The notes beneath the pieces were generated by a model, which saw nothing but the letters and a program-made list of their open reading frames with translations, made no database searches and was not told the DNA's origin. Shown here piece after piece: positions 34,577 to 45,527 of a DNA stretch of 64,000 nt. A program made the position numbers and the translations under genes. Positions within the stretch are counted from its first letter, which is position 1, and every line of letters begins with the position of its first letter. Location: NCBI GenBank assembly GCA_002794785.1, contig NBBA01000014.1:1240001-1304000 (forward strand). Direction: 5' to 3'. This DNA comes from Coniferiporia sulphurascens. Its lineage: Eukaryota > Basidiomycota > Agaricomycetes > Hymenochaetales > Hymenochaetaceae.

Positions 34577-35845
34577 TGTTTGTCCAGGATGTCGAAGATT
34601 TCGTCTTTCTTCGTCTCGTCGAATTGGTTGAGCAGGTTATGGATGCTCGCAGCGATGTCTTCGGGGGCCTGATTCGTCGGAATAGGCTCTGGTGCTTCGA
34701 CAATTGGGAATGCGTTGTTGATGGTACGGACTGTACATTGTTGGCTGGGTCCTTGCTGGTACTTGGTACAGTCGCGAGCATTGTGACCTTTCTCTCTACA
34801 TGCCAGGCAGTGTCCTTCGCACATACATTTGGCCCGTTCTTCCTCCGAGAGGCGTGGGGGGCGATTGGTGGTAGTTCCCTGTGCCGTGCGCTGATTTGGC
34901 TGGTAGGGACGATGTTGTTGGTTGTTTCCAAGGTTCCGGAAACGATTTTCTTGTTTGGTGGGATTTTGTCCCGGGCCGTGGAGGGCCTTGAGTCATTAAT
35001 AGACGGCGTCCTGTTTGGAGGACTCTCGGTACCATTCCTCAATGGTAGTAGGGGTCTTGGCACTTGCTAGGACTCGTGCTAGAAGACCATGCTTTAGGCC
35101 TTTCTCGTAGATGGGAATGAGGTTGTTGTCTCCCGACATTCCTGCTTGTGTGACGAGAGATTGGAAACGACTATTGTAGTCGTCCGCAGATCCTGTTTGT
35201 TGGAGTGTCATAATCTCCTGGGAGGCTTCGGCAACGTCATCTGTGGTGATGAATGTGTTGCGGAAGTCGCACTTGAAATCGCCCCACGTGCTGTATCCAA
35301 CGATGGTGGTGAGGGTCTTGCCATTTGAGTCCTTGGCGAACGCCAACGCGAGTGTTTCGCGGTTGATGGCCCAATCTCCTGCAGTCCCTGTCTGCATATA
35401 GGAGAGGACGAAGTTGACTTTCAACTCATCGGTGGTGTACACGTGGCGGTTAATGTGGAGGTAGGCCTCGCAACTAGATAGGAAGCGACAAGCATACTTT
35501 CAGTCCCCGTCAAAGGTGTTAGGACGAGCAAGGTTGATCTCCTTTGGTGCTGGTGTTGATGACATTGGAGGTGGTGTCTGGGTTTTTGGGAAGATGGTTC
35601 GGTAGTTGGGTATGTTTTGTGCGAATGTGCTGCTGGCGTCTTCAGCGTCATTGGCTTTGAACCACTGAAAATCTCTGTTTGTGTTTTCTAACCACGAGTA
35701 GTAGTCGAAGTCGTTCGAATTTGGTTGCTTTTTCTTAAAGCACTTGAGGTCGTGGTCCCAGGTTCCTCCGATGAGGGGGTAAGCAGGCTGCAGGATGGCT
35801 AGTTTTGACAGGTTGGGCAGAGGGTTGGTGCTTGGACATTGGATA
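34567..35845 (-). pseudogene. Gypsy gag with premature stops
   Basis: The capsid/nucleocapsid precursor is read in one minus-strand frame, from about 35845 to the TAA at 34567. It shows ARPNTFDGD, a TGA at 35500-35502, then KYACRFLSSCEAYL, the gag core with IVGYSTWGDFKCDF and MTLQQTGSADDYNSRF, two adjacent stops (TAA TGA near 34994-34999), and a C-terminal part with a CCHC knuckle (CLACREKGHNARDC). A proper start codon was not found, because the N-terminal region before 35573 has no in-frame Met and runs back into a TGA near the primer site. The length and knuckle fit a Metaviridae Gag. Confidence 0.8.
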
Positions 35846-35867
35846 CATCAGCAAAAAAATTTGGGGA

Positions 35868-35878
35868 AAGCTTGTGCT
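35868..35878 (-). promoter_or_regulatory. Self-primer binding site, Tf1-like
   Basis: Two bases after the 5' LTR, the minus strand reads AGCACAAGCTT. Its exact complement AAGCTTGTGCT lies in the same LTR (36120-36130), 32 bp downstream of a TATA motif (36157-36162), where transcription would start. No tRNA 3'-end match was seen. Confidence 0.6.
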
Positions 35879-35880
35879 AG

Positions 35881-36438
35881 TGTTAAGCTCAACGGTTACG
35901 CGGTGATCGATGTCGGTGCTTCCTGATCGTCGGAACTGATGGTATGGCAGCGGGGCTTCCTAGATGTCGTAAGTTGAAGATGATTGTCAAGGGGCTTCCT
36001 GATCGATGGTGTGGACGCGGTAGGCTTCTTATAGCGAGTCGGGTTACAACAAAGCAACTGAGGGCACAATGGCACACAGTGGACTGGTAGTAACAGATAA
36101 TGGGCTTGTATGAACAAAGAGCACAAGCTTAGGGCTTGTGCTACTGAAGTTACATGCTTATATGCTACTCTATGTGTTTGCTACTGTAGCGACTTGGTTA
36201 GGTGTGTTTACCAGACTAAGGAAGGTCATGGAAACTCAAGGAGGGCCTTGGTAATACAAGTACGGTGATCAGTAAGCAAAGCACGTCATGATGGTGCAAT
36301 AAGGTGTCATCATGGCATCTTATGGCGTAAGGCGAATAAGGATGAGTAAGGCAGGGAAATGGGGGAGTTGCGCTGACTGATGATGACGAAGGGGAAGTGA
36401 GTCAGCGCAGTAGAGGAAAGCAAAGGAAAATTGTAACA
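35881..36438 (-). repeat. 5' LTR of gypsy element
   Basis: 558 bp. In sense orientation it has TATAAG (36162-36157), then the inferred transcript start at 36130. A stem (AGCACAAGC..GCTTGTGCT) overlaps the start. It is flanked by AGTGG. Confidence 0.95.
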
Positions 36439-36655
36439 AGTGGGGCTTATGACGACACTGTGAGACATCATAACTCCAACTGCAGAGCCTTGTGGAGCGT
36501 CCGCTTTCAAGCGGAGCTTCTTCTTCATGTATATAAGGAGGGCCTAGACCAGCCTAGACCCCCAGTTTAATTCACCTTCTCAATTCTCTCAGACTTCTCC
36601 TGAGCGAAGTACCAACATCTACTGACTTATTCTTGACTCAATCACATGCCTCAAC
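36439..36655. other. Repeat-flank DNA between gypsy element and solo LTR
   Basis: This contains a hairpin (CCGCTTTCAAGCGG), a TATA-like TATATAAGG near 36534 and pyrimidine-rich sequence. It may be the promoter part of an older element or of the truncated DsbA-like gene downstream. No ORF. Confidence 0.4.
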
Positions 36656-37217
36656 TGTTACAATTTTCCCTTACTTTCCCCTTAAATGCGCTGACTCACT
36701 TCCCCTTTGTCATCATCAGTCAGTGCAACTCCCCCATTCCTCTTCCTTACTCATCCTCATTTCGCCTTATGCCATAAGATGCCATGATGACGCCTTATTG
36801 CATCACCATGACATGCTTTGCTTACTGATCACTGTACTTGTATTACCAAGGCCTTCCTTGAGTTTCCATGACCGTCCATAGTCTGGTAAACATACATAAC
36901 CAAGTCGCTACAGTAGCAAACACATAGAATAGCATATAAGCATGTAACTTCAGTAGCACAAGCCCTAAGCTTGTGCTCTTTGTTCATACAAGCCCATTAT
37001 CTGCTACCACCAGTCTACTGTGTGTCTCAGTACCACTAGTCACTTCGTCGTAACCTGACTCCACTTAGAAAGCCTACCACATACACATCGTCGATCAGGA
37101 AGCCCCACCAACAATCATCCCTGCCTTACGACATCTAGGAAGCCCTGTTGCCGTACCACCAGTCTCGACAATCAGGAAGCCACAACATCGATCATAGCAT
37201 AATTGCTGAGCTTAACA
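36656..37217 (+). repeat. Solo LTR of the gypsy family, inverted relative to the full element
   Basis: 562 bp reading TGTTACAATTTT to GAGCTTAACA on the plus strand, clearly homologous to the reverse complement of the neighbouring LTRs but more diverged. It is flanked by a perfect 5-bp target duplication TCAAC (36651-36655 and 37218-37222), as left after LTR-LTR recombination removed an element. Confidence 0.92.
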
Positions 37218-37254
37218 TCAACTCTATCTTGACTACTTGTTCCATCGGCTAACC

Positions 37255-38388
37255 ATGGTTACCCTTGGTCCTAACACATATGACATGCCCATTATGAAAA
37301 GAGGGTTCTTTTTGTGCAAGAAAGGTGACAATTGGCCTGAGATCATGGGGAGGGTTGAAGCGCATATGAAGGAAGAAGGCCTGAAGTTGTGAGTTCAACT
37401 TTGTGCTGTTTTACATCCTTTCATTTTTTCTCTTGTTCTCTCCCAGACCTTGGTTTCGTTTGTGTGCTTCGGATCGGTTTGTCTTGTTATGCTTTGCTCT
37501 AGGCGACACTCTGTTCGGATTTCGGATGTTGTCATTCTTCTTGCACAGGCTGCATGCGAACGCCAGGTCCAGTCCACTGGCTCTCCTGCGCTCAATGGCT
37601 CGGCCGATGCAGATAACACATCCACGGTCTCGGAAATTTCGAGGCATGAGCTTTTCCACCAAAAGGCGTGTCTCCCGCGTGAGGGGGGGCCAGGTCTTCT
37701 GGTTCATGCTCACCACCGGCGTCTTTGTCATCCATTATTTGTCATTATATGCTAATCATTTACTTTCTTAGTACACTTGACGGTACCGTGCATCATACGC
37801 TGAATGCACATCGACCGCTGCAACATGCATACAACGTCGGAGGGCAAGATTTACAAAGCCCGCTTATGAAACGCGTCTTCGTCGCCTTTTTCGCTGAAGG
37901 GCGAGACATCGGCGACGTGCACGTGCTCGCAGAGCTCGCGATCACCCCCGGACCCGAGCCCGAGTTTGATGCCGATTTACCATTGAAATCTAGCTCAATC
38001 ACAGTTGATGAAGAAAAGCAGGTGGTCAAAAGCCTGTTTGTGAACGTGGAAGAAGCGCAGAGCTGGGCCGCTGGCTCGAGGGCGACGAGCTCTCTGACGT
38101 CGTGCGTGATGCAAGCGCGAAAGTTGCAGAACGCGGCGTCGCTGGTGTGCCATTCGTGGTCTTTAACGGCCGGTGGGCCATCGGGGGCTGCCAGCGGCCT
38201 GAATGCTACTTCAAGGTGCGCTGCTTTGTTGGTTATCCACAGAGACCCACTGACCTCGGACACCTTTTCCGCTCTTTGCATTTGTTTTCTTGGCACAGGT
38301 ATTTGAGAAGCTTGTGAACACAGGCAAGCTCACTCCGTGTCCGTCAGTCCATGTAACTCCCAAGTCAAATATTACTAGCAATCGGTGA
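37255..38388 (+). pseudogene. DsbA-like thioredoxin-fold oxidoreductase (FrnE type), N-terminus missing
   Basis: Segments of a DSBA-domain protein are found in order: MKRGFFLCKKGDNWPE and EAHMKEEGLKL in an exon ending at 37388, then HHTLNAHRPLQHAYNVGG and AFFAEGRDIGD from about 37790. RWLEGDELSDVVRDA and VAGVPFVVFNGRWAIGGCQ follow, then a last exon 38299-38388 (VFEKLVNTGKL..). The GVPFVV cis-Pro loop is present, but the N-terminal strand with the CxxC active site is absent, and mobile-element DNA occupies its place (solo LTR ends at 37217). The frame also breaks near 38061-38080, where AGCTGGGCCGCTGG looks like a small duplication between SW and LEGDEL. The intron 37389-~37785 is unusually long for this genome. 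Probably dead. Confidence 0.65.
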
Positions 38389-39324
38389 TTTTGACTATTT
38401 CATGTGTCTTGTCTTCACGCCATTGGTGATGAGTGTGCTGCCCTCCTGTAGTATAATAATTGTTGAAATTGCAGAATTTTTACAATCTAGTTCTATACTT
38501 GTCAGAGCCCTACAAGAGCATACAATAAATGATGGTGCGATAAAATCTACTGTAAGGCTTGCAGCACCTTACAAGCATATACATTACTTGGTACTTGGCA
38601 CAGTACTTGTCAATTATAACAAGTCTTGTACGTCTTGCGAATCTCACAGATGATTACATTTGCTTGTGGCTTCCCCCAAAAAAATTGTACATCTTGTAGA
38701 TATTGTACATCTTGTGCATAAATATAAGTGCTGAAAATTTTTTGCTGATTTTCGTGATGTTTTCCAGATACTGTATCCTCCGGCTCAGCACACAACTCCG
38801 AACATCCACCATACATGTATACGTCCAGATCGGTCGACTTCAAGTTCTTTAACGACTTCCATCCAACATACAGTACCACCCTGACAACAGGCCGAAACAT
38901 AAATGGCGGGACTGTTCGCTCCATAATAATAGTTGAACAAAACACATAATCATCCCGGCCGAAGAGCACTCGTATAAAAAACAAAACAAAAGAGATCTAG
39001 ATACTACAGCTATCAAATACATCAAGTTCCTACATCGTGCATCATACATCGTGCATCGTACATCGTCAGCGACATCCAAGTCAGTTCAAGTTCTTCTATC
39101 GTAAATCGTAATCGTACGCCAGGAGTCAGGACATTCCATATCATAAGTAACAACCAAGAGCCTGAGCCATCACGGTATTCTCGCACAGTCGAAATCGCAG
39201 CCAGTGTGAAGGGCCAAGGCCAATCTTTGAAAGAAAACAAATAAGACTCTACACTCTAAACGCACATTCAAAAAAAAAAAGCCAGACCCGATCCTCACCC
39301 AACAAAACCGCTCCCAATGCTCAA
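38389..39324. other. Intergenic with short repeats
   Basis: No gene. 38460-38720 is rich in TACAAG/CTTGTA words like those in the 26.3-kb tandem repeat. 39025-39068 has about four copies of ACATCGTGCATC/ACATCGTACATC. An A-run lies near 39270, downstream of the next gene's stop. Confidence 0.5.
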
Positions 39325-42300
39325 TCAGCAAAAATGATTAACGACCACAACCTCCCTCCGCTGCACCGACGCAAGGAACAACGACGCCATCACCCCCGCT
39401 ACGAAGCACGACATCGCCCAGCTCCCCGAGCGCGCGCGTCCGTAGCTCGGGTCTGCTCCCGTTCCTGTCCCCGTCCCCGCTCCTATTCCTGATCCTGATC
39501 CTGATCCTGATCCTACTCCCGACCCTGATCCGGTGTACGCGTACGCGTGCGCGTCTATTTCCTTTTCGTCGTCCTCGAACACAGGCGACGCAGCAGCAGC
39601 AGCAGCAACAGAAGCAGAGGCAGAGGCAGAAGCGTCGGCTTTGAACACGCGCAGCAAGTCTGACCCAAAGCCGAAGCCGAAGTTGAGCTTGAGCTCGGGC
39701 AAGCGGAAGAACGTAGAAAACGGGTTCGGGTTCGCGATGCGCGGAGCGTCTGCTGGATGTTCGTGGTATGCCGGGGTAGGGGCAGGTGCGGCGGGAAGTA
39801 GCTCCGGCTCTGGCTCTAGCTCCGACACCGGAGACACTCTCAAAGAAGGGACCGAAAGTCGTTTAGTAGTCGATCCAAGCTCAGGCTGCTGCTGCTGCCC
39901 AGCAGTCGCCGGCACCGGGACAGAGTCTTCCAACGCCACAGACGAGTGGTCCTCCTCAGCCTCTCCGTCGCCGCGTACACCCCGCCCGCTCACGTTTCCA
40001 GCACGCTCGAGCTGGAGCAAAGGCTCGCTAGAGACGCCATCCGAACGCCCCCGCCCGCACCCCGACGGACCTTCCTCAGCTCGTTCGAGCTCGCGTTCGT
40101 CGACTTTGTCGGCCTCAACCTTCGTCTCTTCGTGTTCGCGTTCCGAGTCGGTCCGAAAAGGATTGATATTGCTTTGAGCTTGCGCCGCCTGGTCGTCGTC
40201 GTCACCTCGGAGGACCTCATCCGAGAGCGAGAGCGAGCCGCTGAGCATAGACATAGACATAGGCATGTCGATAATCGACCACTCCTCCTCGGGTATCGAC
40301 TCCAGCGTCGCCGACCGCGACCGCGAGGCGTGCGACATCGCAGGGGCGGGGTGCAACCCGTCCTCGTCCCCATCCCCGTCTTCTTCCCTTGCCACTCCGA
40401 CTCCGACTCCGTCAGGAATCGCCATATCCACATCCACGTCTAAAGACGGCTCAACAGCAAGGAGAGCGACAGCACGCGCTGACGTCGAACCGGGCTCATC
40501 CTCATCTACGTCCCGTCTACGTCCGCTCGGCCTCAACGTCCCCGTCCCCGTTCTCGTTTTCGTCTTCTCTGACCATCCCTCCCTCAGTCGCAGCCGCCTC
40601 AGACGCGCCGTCATCATCATCGTCCTCACTAACCCCGCCGCCGCCGCCCCTCCCAAACCCCTCCCCCTCATCCTCCATCTCCTCACGCACAGGGCTCAGC
40701 TCCTGCTCCAGCTGACTCGAGTGCCTCCGATGATGCACGAGTCCATGGGGACGTGCAGCTACCTGGCCTTGGTCCTGACCCTGACCCTGGCCTTGGTCTG
40801 GCCTTGGATTGGGATTGGGCGTCCACCGCTCCCGCTGCTGCCAAAGAAGTGGAAGTAGAAGTAGAAGTGTCCAACCTCAACTCCCCCGAACTCGAACCCG
40901 AACCCGAACTCGAACCCGGACTCACGCCCAACACGGACGAAACGACCTCCGCAAGGAGCCCCATCCGCGCGTCCACATACTCCAAGCCAAGTGGCGCCGC
41001 CTGTCCCTGTCCCTGTCCCTGCCCCGGCCCCGCTCCCTGTCCCAATCCCGCTCCCGATCCCAATCCCGATCCCGCGCCCTGGCCCCGGCTCCGTGAAGCG
41101 CTCACAGTCCGGCTGCGCATCGGTGACGGCGAGGGCGACGACGACAGTGACGTTACGAACGGCGAAGGGGATGGTGAGCCTGAACCCGGAGGAACGAGAG
41201 AAGGCGAAGGCGATCCGCGCCCAAGCCCACGCAGACTCTCCACGCTCGACGCACGCGACCCACCTAGCGGCGAAGACGATAGCGGGAACTCCGCACCCCC
41301 AGTCCCAGTCCCAGCCCCGGCTCCGGTTCCGGAGCCAGCCCACGAGAACGGACGCCGTTGAAGAAACAGTTGCGGCTGAGACTGCGACTGAGGTTGCGAC
41401 CGCCCATACACCTGTGTACGCGGATTTCTGAAAAAATCGTCGTCCGACCTGCTCCCTTCCCTGCTCCCGCTCCCTTCTGCGTCCGCGTCTGCCTCCGCCC
41501 ATCCGCCCGGAAGAGAACGTTCCCCCGCTCCCGATTCCGATTCCGGCGTAGACACCAACCCCGAAACGGGCACCGTAAACGAGATAGGCCGCCTGCGCGA
41601 GCGCGGAGGCGGCGGCGGCGGTGGCGGGGGCTGCGACAGCTGCGACTGCGACTGCGACTGCGACTGCGACTGCGACTGCGAGGACGACCTGCGCCCCTCA
41701 CGATATCCCCCACTCGAGGCATCCTCATCCTGCAGCGTCTCCGGAGACGCGCCATGCAAAGGCGGCGTCGGCGGCGGCGTCGAAGGCGCCCAGGCTTTCT
41801 CCCGTACGGACTCCGACTCGGTCCCCGTCTCCACTTCTAAACGTGCACCGGAATCCCGGGTCTGCGGTACCTCACCGCGGAGCGAGTCTGTCCTCGACCT
41901 TGCGAGTTCTTCATCCTCCCTCGGGACAGAGCCAGAGCCGGAGACAGAGACAGAGAGATCACTCTCGAACGAGTCAGTCATACCCTCCCCCTCCCCGTCC
42001 TTCTCCTTCGTATCCCTCTCCCTCCTCTCACCACCAGACCGCAAAACAATCGCAGGCCCCAAAAGCGCAGGGGACGTCCCAAGCGGAGAGCGCGCGCGCG
42101 GTCTATGGGGTGCAGGCGACGGAGAGTGCGACGGCGAGTGTGCAGGCCACCCCCTCAGCGAGCGCGTCTTCGTCTTCCCGCTCGCATTTGCCCCGCCCCA
42201 ACCTCAACCTTCTGCACCCCGCGCCCGCGCCGCTCATCATCGTCCCCATCATCAGTCAACGCCCACTTCTCATACGCGCTCGCACCCCCAACGCTCCCGA

Positions 42301-44342
42301 CACTCCCCCGGCGCCCCACGCTAACCCTCCCCTGCTCCCTCCCAATCCCCACACCCATCCTCCCCACAGCCTCAGCAACACACCGCCTCACCACCTCCGC
42401 GCGCCGCGGCACGACCTCCTCCGCATGCTCGGCCGCCCACCACGCAGCCGGCCAACGCGCCAGCGCGTCTGCCAGCTCGGAGAGCACGGACGCGGCGTCG
42501 TGCTGCGCTGTCGCCGCGTGCGAATCTGTATACGGTGCGTCTGCGTCTGCGTCTGCGTTGAGGGAAGCCGAGGGAGAGGATGAGATGCTGGGGAAGGAAG
42601 CATGTGAGTGCTCGAGTGTGCACCCGTCGCCCGCGAGGCCGAGGCACTCCGATCCCGTCCCCGGCCCCTTTTCCCTCTCACCGAAGAACGAGCTAGACAT
42701 CGACCTATCCAGCTCGTCCTCATCCTCCTCGTCCTCGTCCCCCATCCCAAACGCATCCCTCGCCGCCCCCTCCGCGCAGCGCGCGCGCACCCACGGGCCA
42801 AGGAGCACCTCCGCAAGCCGCACCACGCCCTCCGTCGCGTCGTTCACGCGCGCGCCATGCGTGCGCGCGGGGGACAAGAATGCCTGCGTCAGCGCGTGGC
42901 AGAAGTCGCGGTGGCTTGTGTGGCGTTTTTCTTTACTCGGAGAGGCTGAGGCTGAGACGGATGACTTAGAGGATCTGCGCAGTGGTTTGAGAGACGTGCC
43001 GATGTCCCACGCGAGCGTGGAGAAGAGGACGGCGGTAGACGCGCGTTCGAGCTTCTGGGAAGACGTCAGGCTCGGCGTGCTCGGCGCTGTACCTATGCGA
43101 ACGGGAGTCGAAGGGAAGAAAAGCGGGTGTGCCTGTCGCGCGGTCGGAGAACGTGGGTCGTCGTCGAGCTCGGCTGGCTCGGTCTGTGACGCCGGCTGTA
43201 ACTCGAGCGAGCTGGAAAGAGAACTTGGGACGCTTATGCTCGGATCTGCGCGGAAGAAGTAGTCGGGGAGCATGGGCAGGAGCTGCGTGAGTGGTATGGA
43301 GGCGTAGATGGCGTCGCCCGGGATCGCGCCGAAGACGAGTACGTCCTGCGCCTCGAGCGCAAAGCGGTACCACTTCCAGTACGCCTTGTCTTGTCTAGGG
43401 ATAACTAAGTCTATAAGCATTTCATGTATAAGGCATACTAGCGTACCGTTCGCCCTCGACACCGCGCAAGACTTCAAGCGCAGTGCGTGCGCGGTCGCGC
43501 AGACGGCGAGCATCGATGACCGCGATCTCGACGTCGTGTTTGACGCCGAGACGGTAGCGGCGCACGGCCTCCCAGAGGGCCCAGAAAAAGGAAAAGGAGG
43601 TGGTGACGTATGGGGAGTGTGCGCGCGTTGTCCAGTCGAGGTGCTTTACGAGGTCTGCGTACGTCATCTGCGCGCCGCCTGTTTCCGGTGTTGGATCCGG
43701 TTCCGACAACGTGTCCCCGACTTGCTTGAGTGGAGACGGCGGGACCGGCCGGATAACCTGTCCGACCGACATCGAGCGCTTGTGTCCCGGTCGGACAGCC
43801 GTGAGCGACTCGACCCGCCTGCGCGCGGGGGAGAACATCATGCTAGTGCTGCGCGTCAAGCCCGCGCGCGACACCGCCGTGCCAGCTTCACTCTCCGCAT
43901 CGGAAAAGTCGTACTCGCTGTCCACGTACGTGTACGAGCCAGAGGCAGAGCCACCGCTGAGGCTGCTGAGCGTGCTGAGCGTGCGACGGCGGGTGCCCGG
44001 GTCGGGCGAGGAGAGGTCGTTGCGGAAGCGACGGGAGAGGAAGTACGGGTCTCCCGGTGCTGCGTCGTCGATGTCTGTCTCTGTGCTGCCTGTGCTGCGG
44101 ATGGACGCGATGGACGCGGAGAGCGAGGACGGCGAGCGGGAGAGGGCGGGGCGGAAGGGCGAGGCTGCGCGTGAGGGGGCGAGGGAGGATGTGTTGTGTC
44201 CGTGGTGCTTGGGTGTGTGGACGCGGTAAAGGAAGGGATGGAGGTCGACGAGCGCGTCGAATGTGTAGGTTGCGCCGAAGCCGTACTGGGGGAGCAGGGC
44301 GGGCTCCGAGGCCGGCTGCGCCTTGGACGATGAGGGATGCAT
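39325..44342 (-). CDS. Large low-complexity protein with DUF7587-like N-terminal domain and C-terminal membrane segment
   Basis: Exon 1 (43447-44342; ATG chosen just before LLPQYGFGATYTFDALVDLHPFLYRV, with fifteen non-conserved codons) and the next exon (from 43394, 52-nt intron) join in phase. They give YRVHTPK, LDWTTRAHSPYVTTSFSFFWAL, DVEIAVIDA, then YWKWYRFALEAQDVLVFG. This pattern resembles a fungal domain I remember as DUF7587, which looks like an ADP-ribosyltransferase-type core; the name is tentative. The rest, to 39325, is extremely biased (Ser, Gly, Pro, Glu; SQSQSQ, GSGSGSG, poly-Pro, poly-Asp). Frame changes near 42200, 40730 and 40540 must be introns or errors I could not place. 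The product ends in a hydrophobic segment (SWAMSCFVAGVMASLFLASV) and a short basic tail, suggesting a tail anchor. It might instead be two genes. Confidence 0.55.
41636..41684. repeat. GCGACT hexanucleotide microsatellite inside a coding region
   Basis: About seven tandem GCGACT units encode the Ser-Gln repeat on the minus strand. Similar in-gene repeats are ATCCTG at 39487-39515 (Gly-Ser repeat) and TGTCCC at 41006-41030. Confidence 0.75.
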
Positions 44343-45378
44343 GGCAGATAGTGTAATGTGCAACGGGAAAGAGGAAGGTAGATAAGTAGGACAGGAGGGG
44401 GGCAGAGACGGTCGGACGCAGCGCTGTAGCAGCCGTGTTTCCGCGTTTTGTTCGTGCATGCATGCCATGAGGCCCGAAACCGGATCGTACCGGAGTTATC
44501 GTCCGGGGTGACGATTTCATCCCAGATGATGAGCCTTCCCAGACACGGCCTTCATAACCCTAGAACATGTCCTACGTCGTGGCGAAGGTGACGGGCCCAT
44601 ATTTGCTTCCGAGTCTGTCTTTAGATCAACCCCTGATCGTCAGCATCGACGCGACGCTTGGGGCGAGGACCGTAGCGATGTGGCCTGTGGGCATGTGAAC
44701 ACGTGACACTCAAGACTGACGTCGAGCGTCGTGACTAGTACTGACACGACTCGAGTCATCTGTCATCCCGTCATTTCGTTTCCTGATAACAAACTAGTAT
44801 TCAAGTCCCGAAGCTACGAGCGACCGCAAGTCCTATCCTAAATAGCATGTCGAGTACCCACTAAAACGGAAATAGACTGGTCTACCTTGGATACGCTGCT
44901 GTCATGTTCTCCGCACCGCCTCGGGAGTCGGGACTGAATAAGCCAGCAACCATCCCACTTGCCAACGTCCTCACTAACAGAATTGGAAAACTAGTGTGTA
45001 CGGGCCCATCGAAAATGAAACAAGCAGATCAACCCTGATCCTACACCGGTATGCGCTCACTCAGGTTAGAATTGAAAAACCCACTCGGGTTCCTCAGGAC
45101 CGGGTCGTACCGGATCCTCATCACTTACTGTGGGTGTTCGGGAGCATGTGTGGTAAGCACATCATCAAGCTGGCCCTACTTGCGCTCCGAGTCGCAGCTG
45201 TTGGCCCCGCCCTGACGATAGAATTCCAAACGTGGAGAAAATCGGCATTTGTTTCGACACTTGAAAGATAGGACAGTGTGGTTTTCTCTATTCGTCGAAT
45301 AAACTGTACCGTGGTTATGACACACATCCTTTCGCTACAAGCTTGTGTGACGGTTTTTGACATCTCCTCTGGGCGAAA

Positions 45379-45527
45379 CGTTGAAGCTCGACGTCGGCCG
45401 TCAGAGCTAGAACGTTTTCGTAGTATTTTTCTTGTTGTATGCGCGCTCGACTACTGGTTACCCTAGTATATATACTGTAAGTTGGCGAACGAAGTGCATT
45501 CGCATGCGCCGCGAATTGCTGAAAACT
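45379..45527 (+). repeat. Dispersed repeat, copy 2
   Basis: Homologous in order to 20168-20366, with a shared 3' block GTGCATTCGC..GCGCCGCGAATTGCTGAA and TATGCGCGCTC. Shorter through deletions. Confidence 0.5.

Larger units (their letters stand above)
28810..36438 (-). mobile_element. Ty3/gypsy chromovirus with a third ORF, minus strand
   Basis: Two 558-bp LTRs (28810-29367 and 35881-36438) start TGTTA and end TAACA, with a perfect 5-bp target duplication AGTGG (28805-28809 and 36439-36443). Reading on the minus strand: 5' LTR, self-primer site, gag, a -1 slip site, pol (PR-RT-RH-INT-chromodomain), an extra ORF, PPT, 3' LTR. The RT-RH-before-INT order and the C-terminal chromodomain place it in the chromovirus branch of Metaviridae. 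At least six in-frame stops show it is dead. A solo LTR of the same family lies at 36656-37217. Confidence 0.95.
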
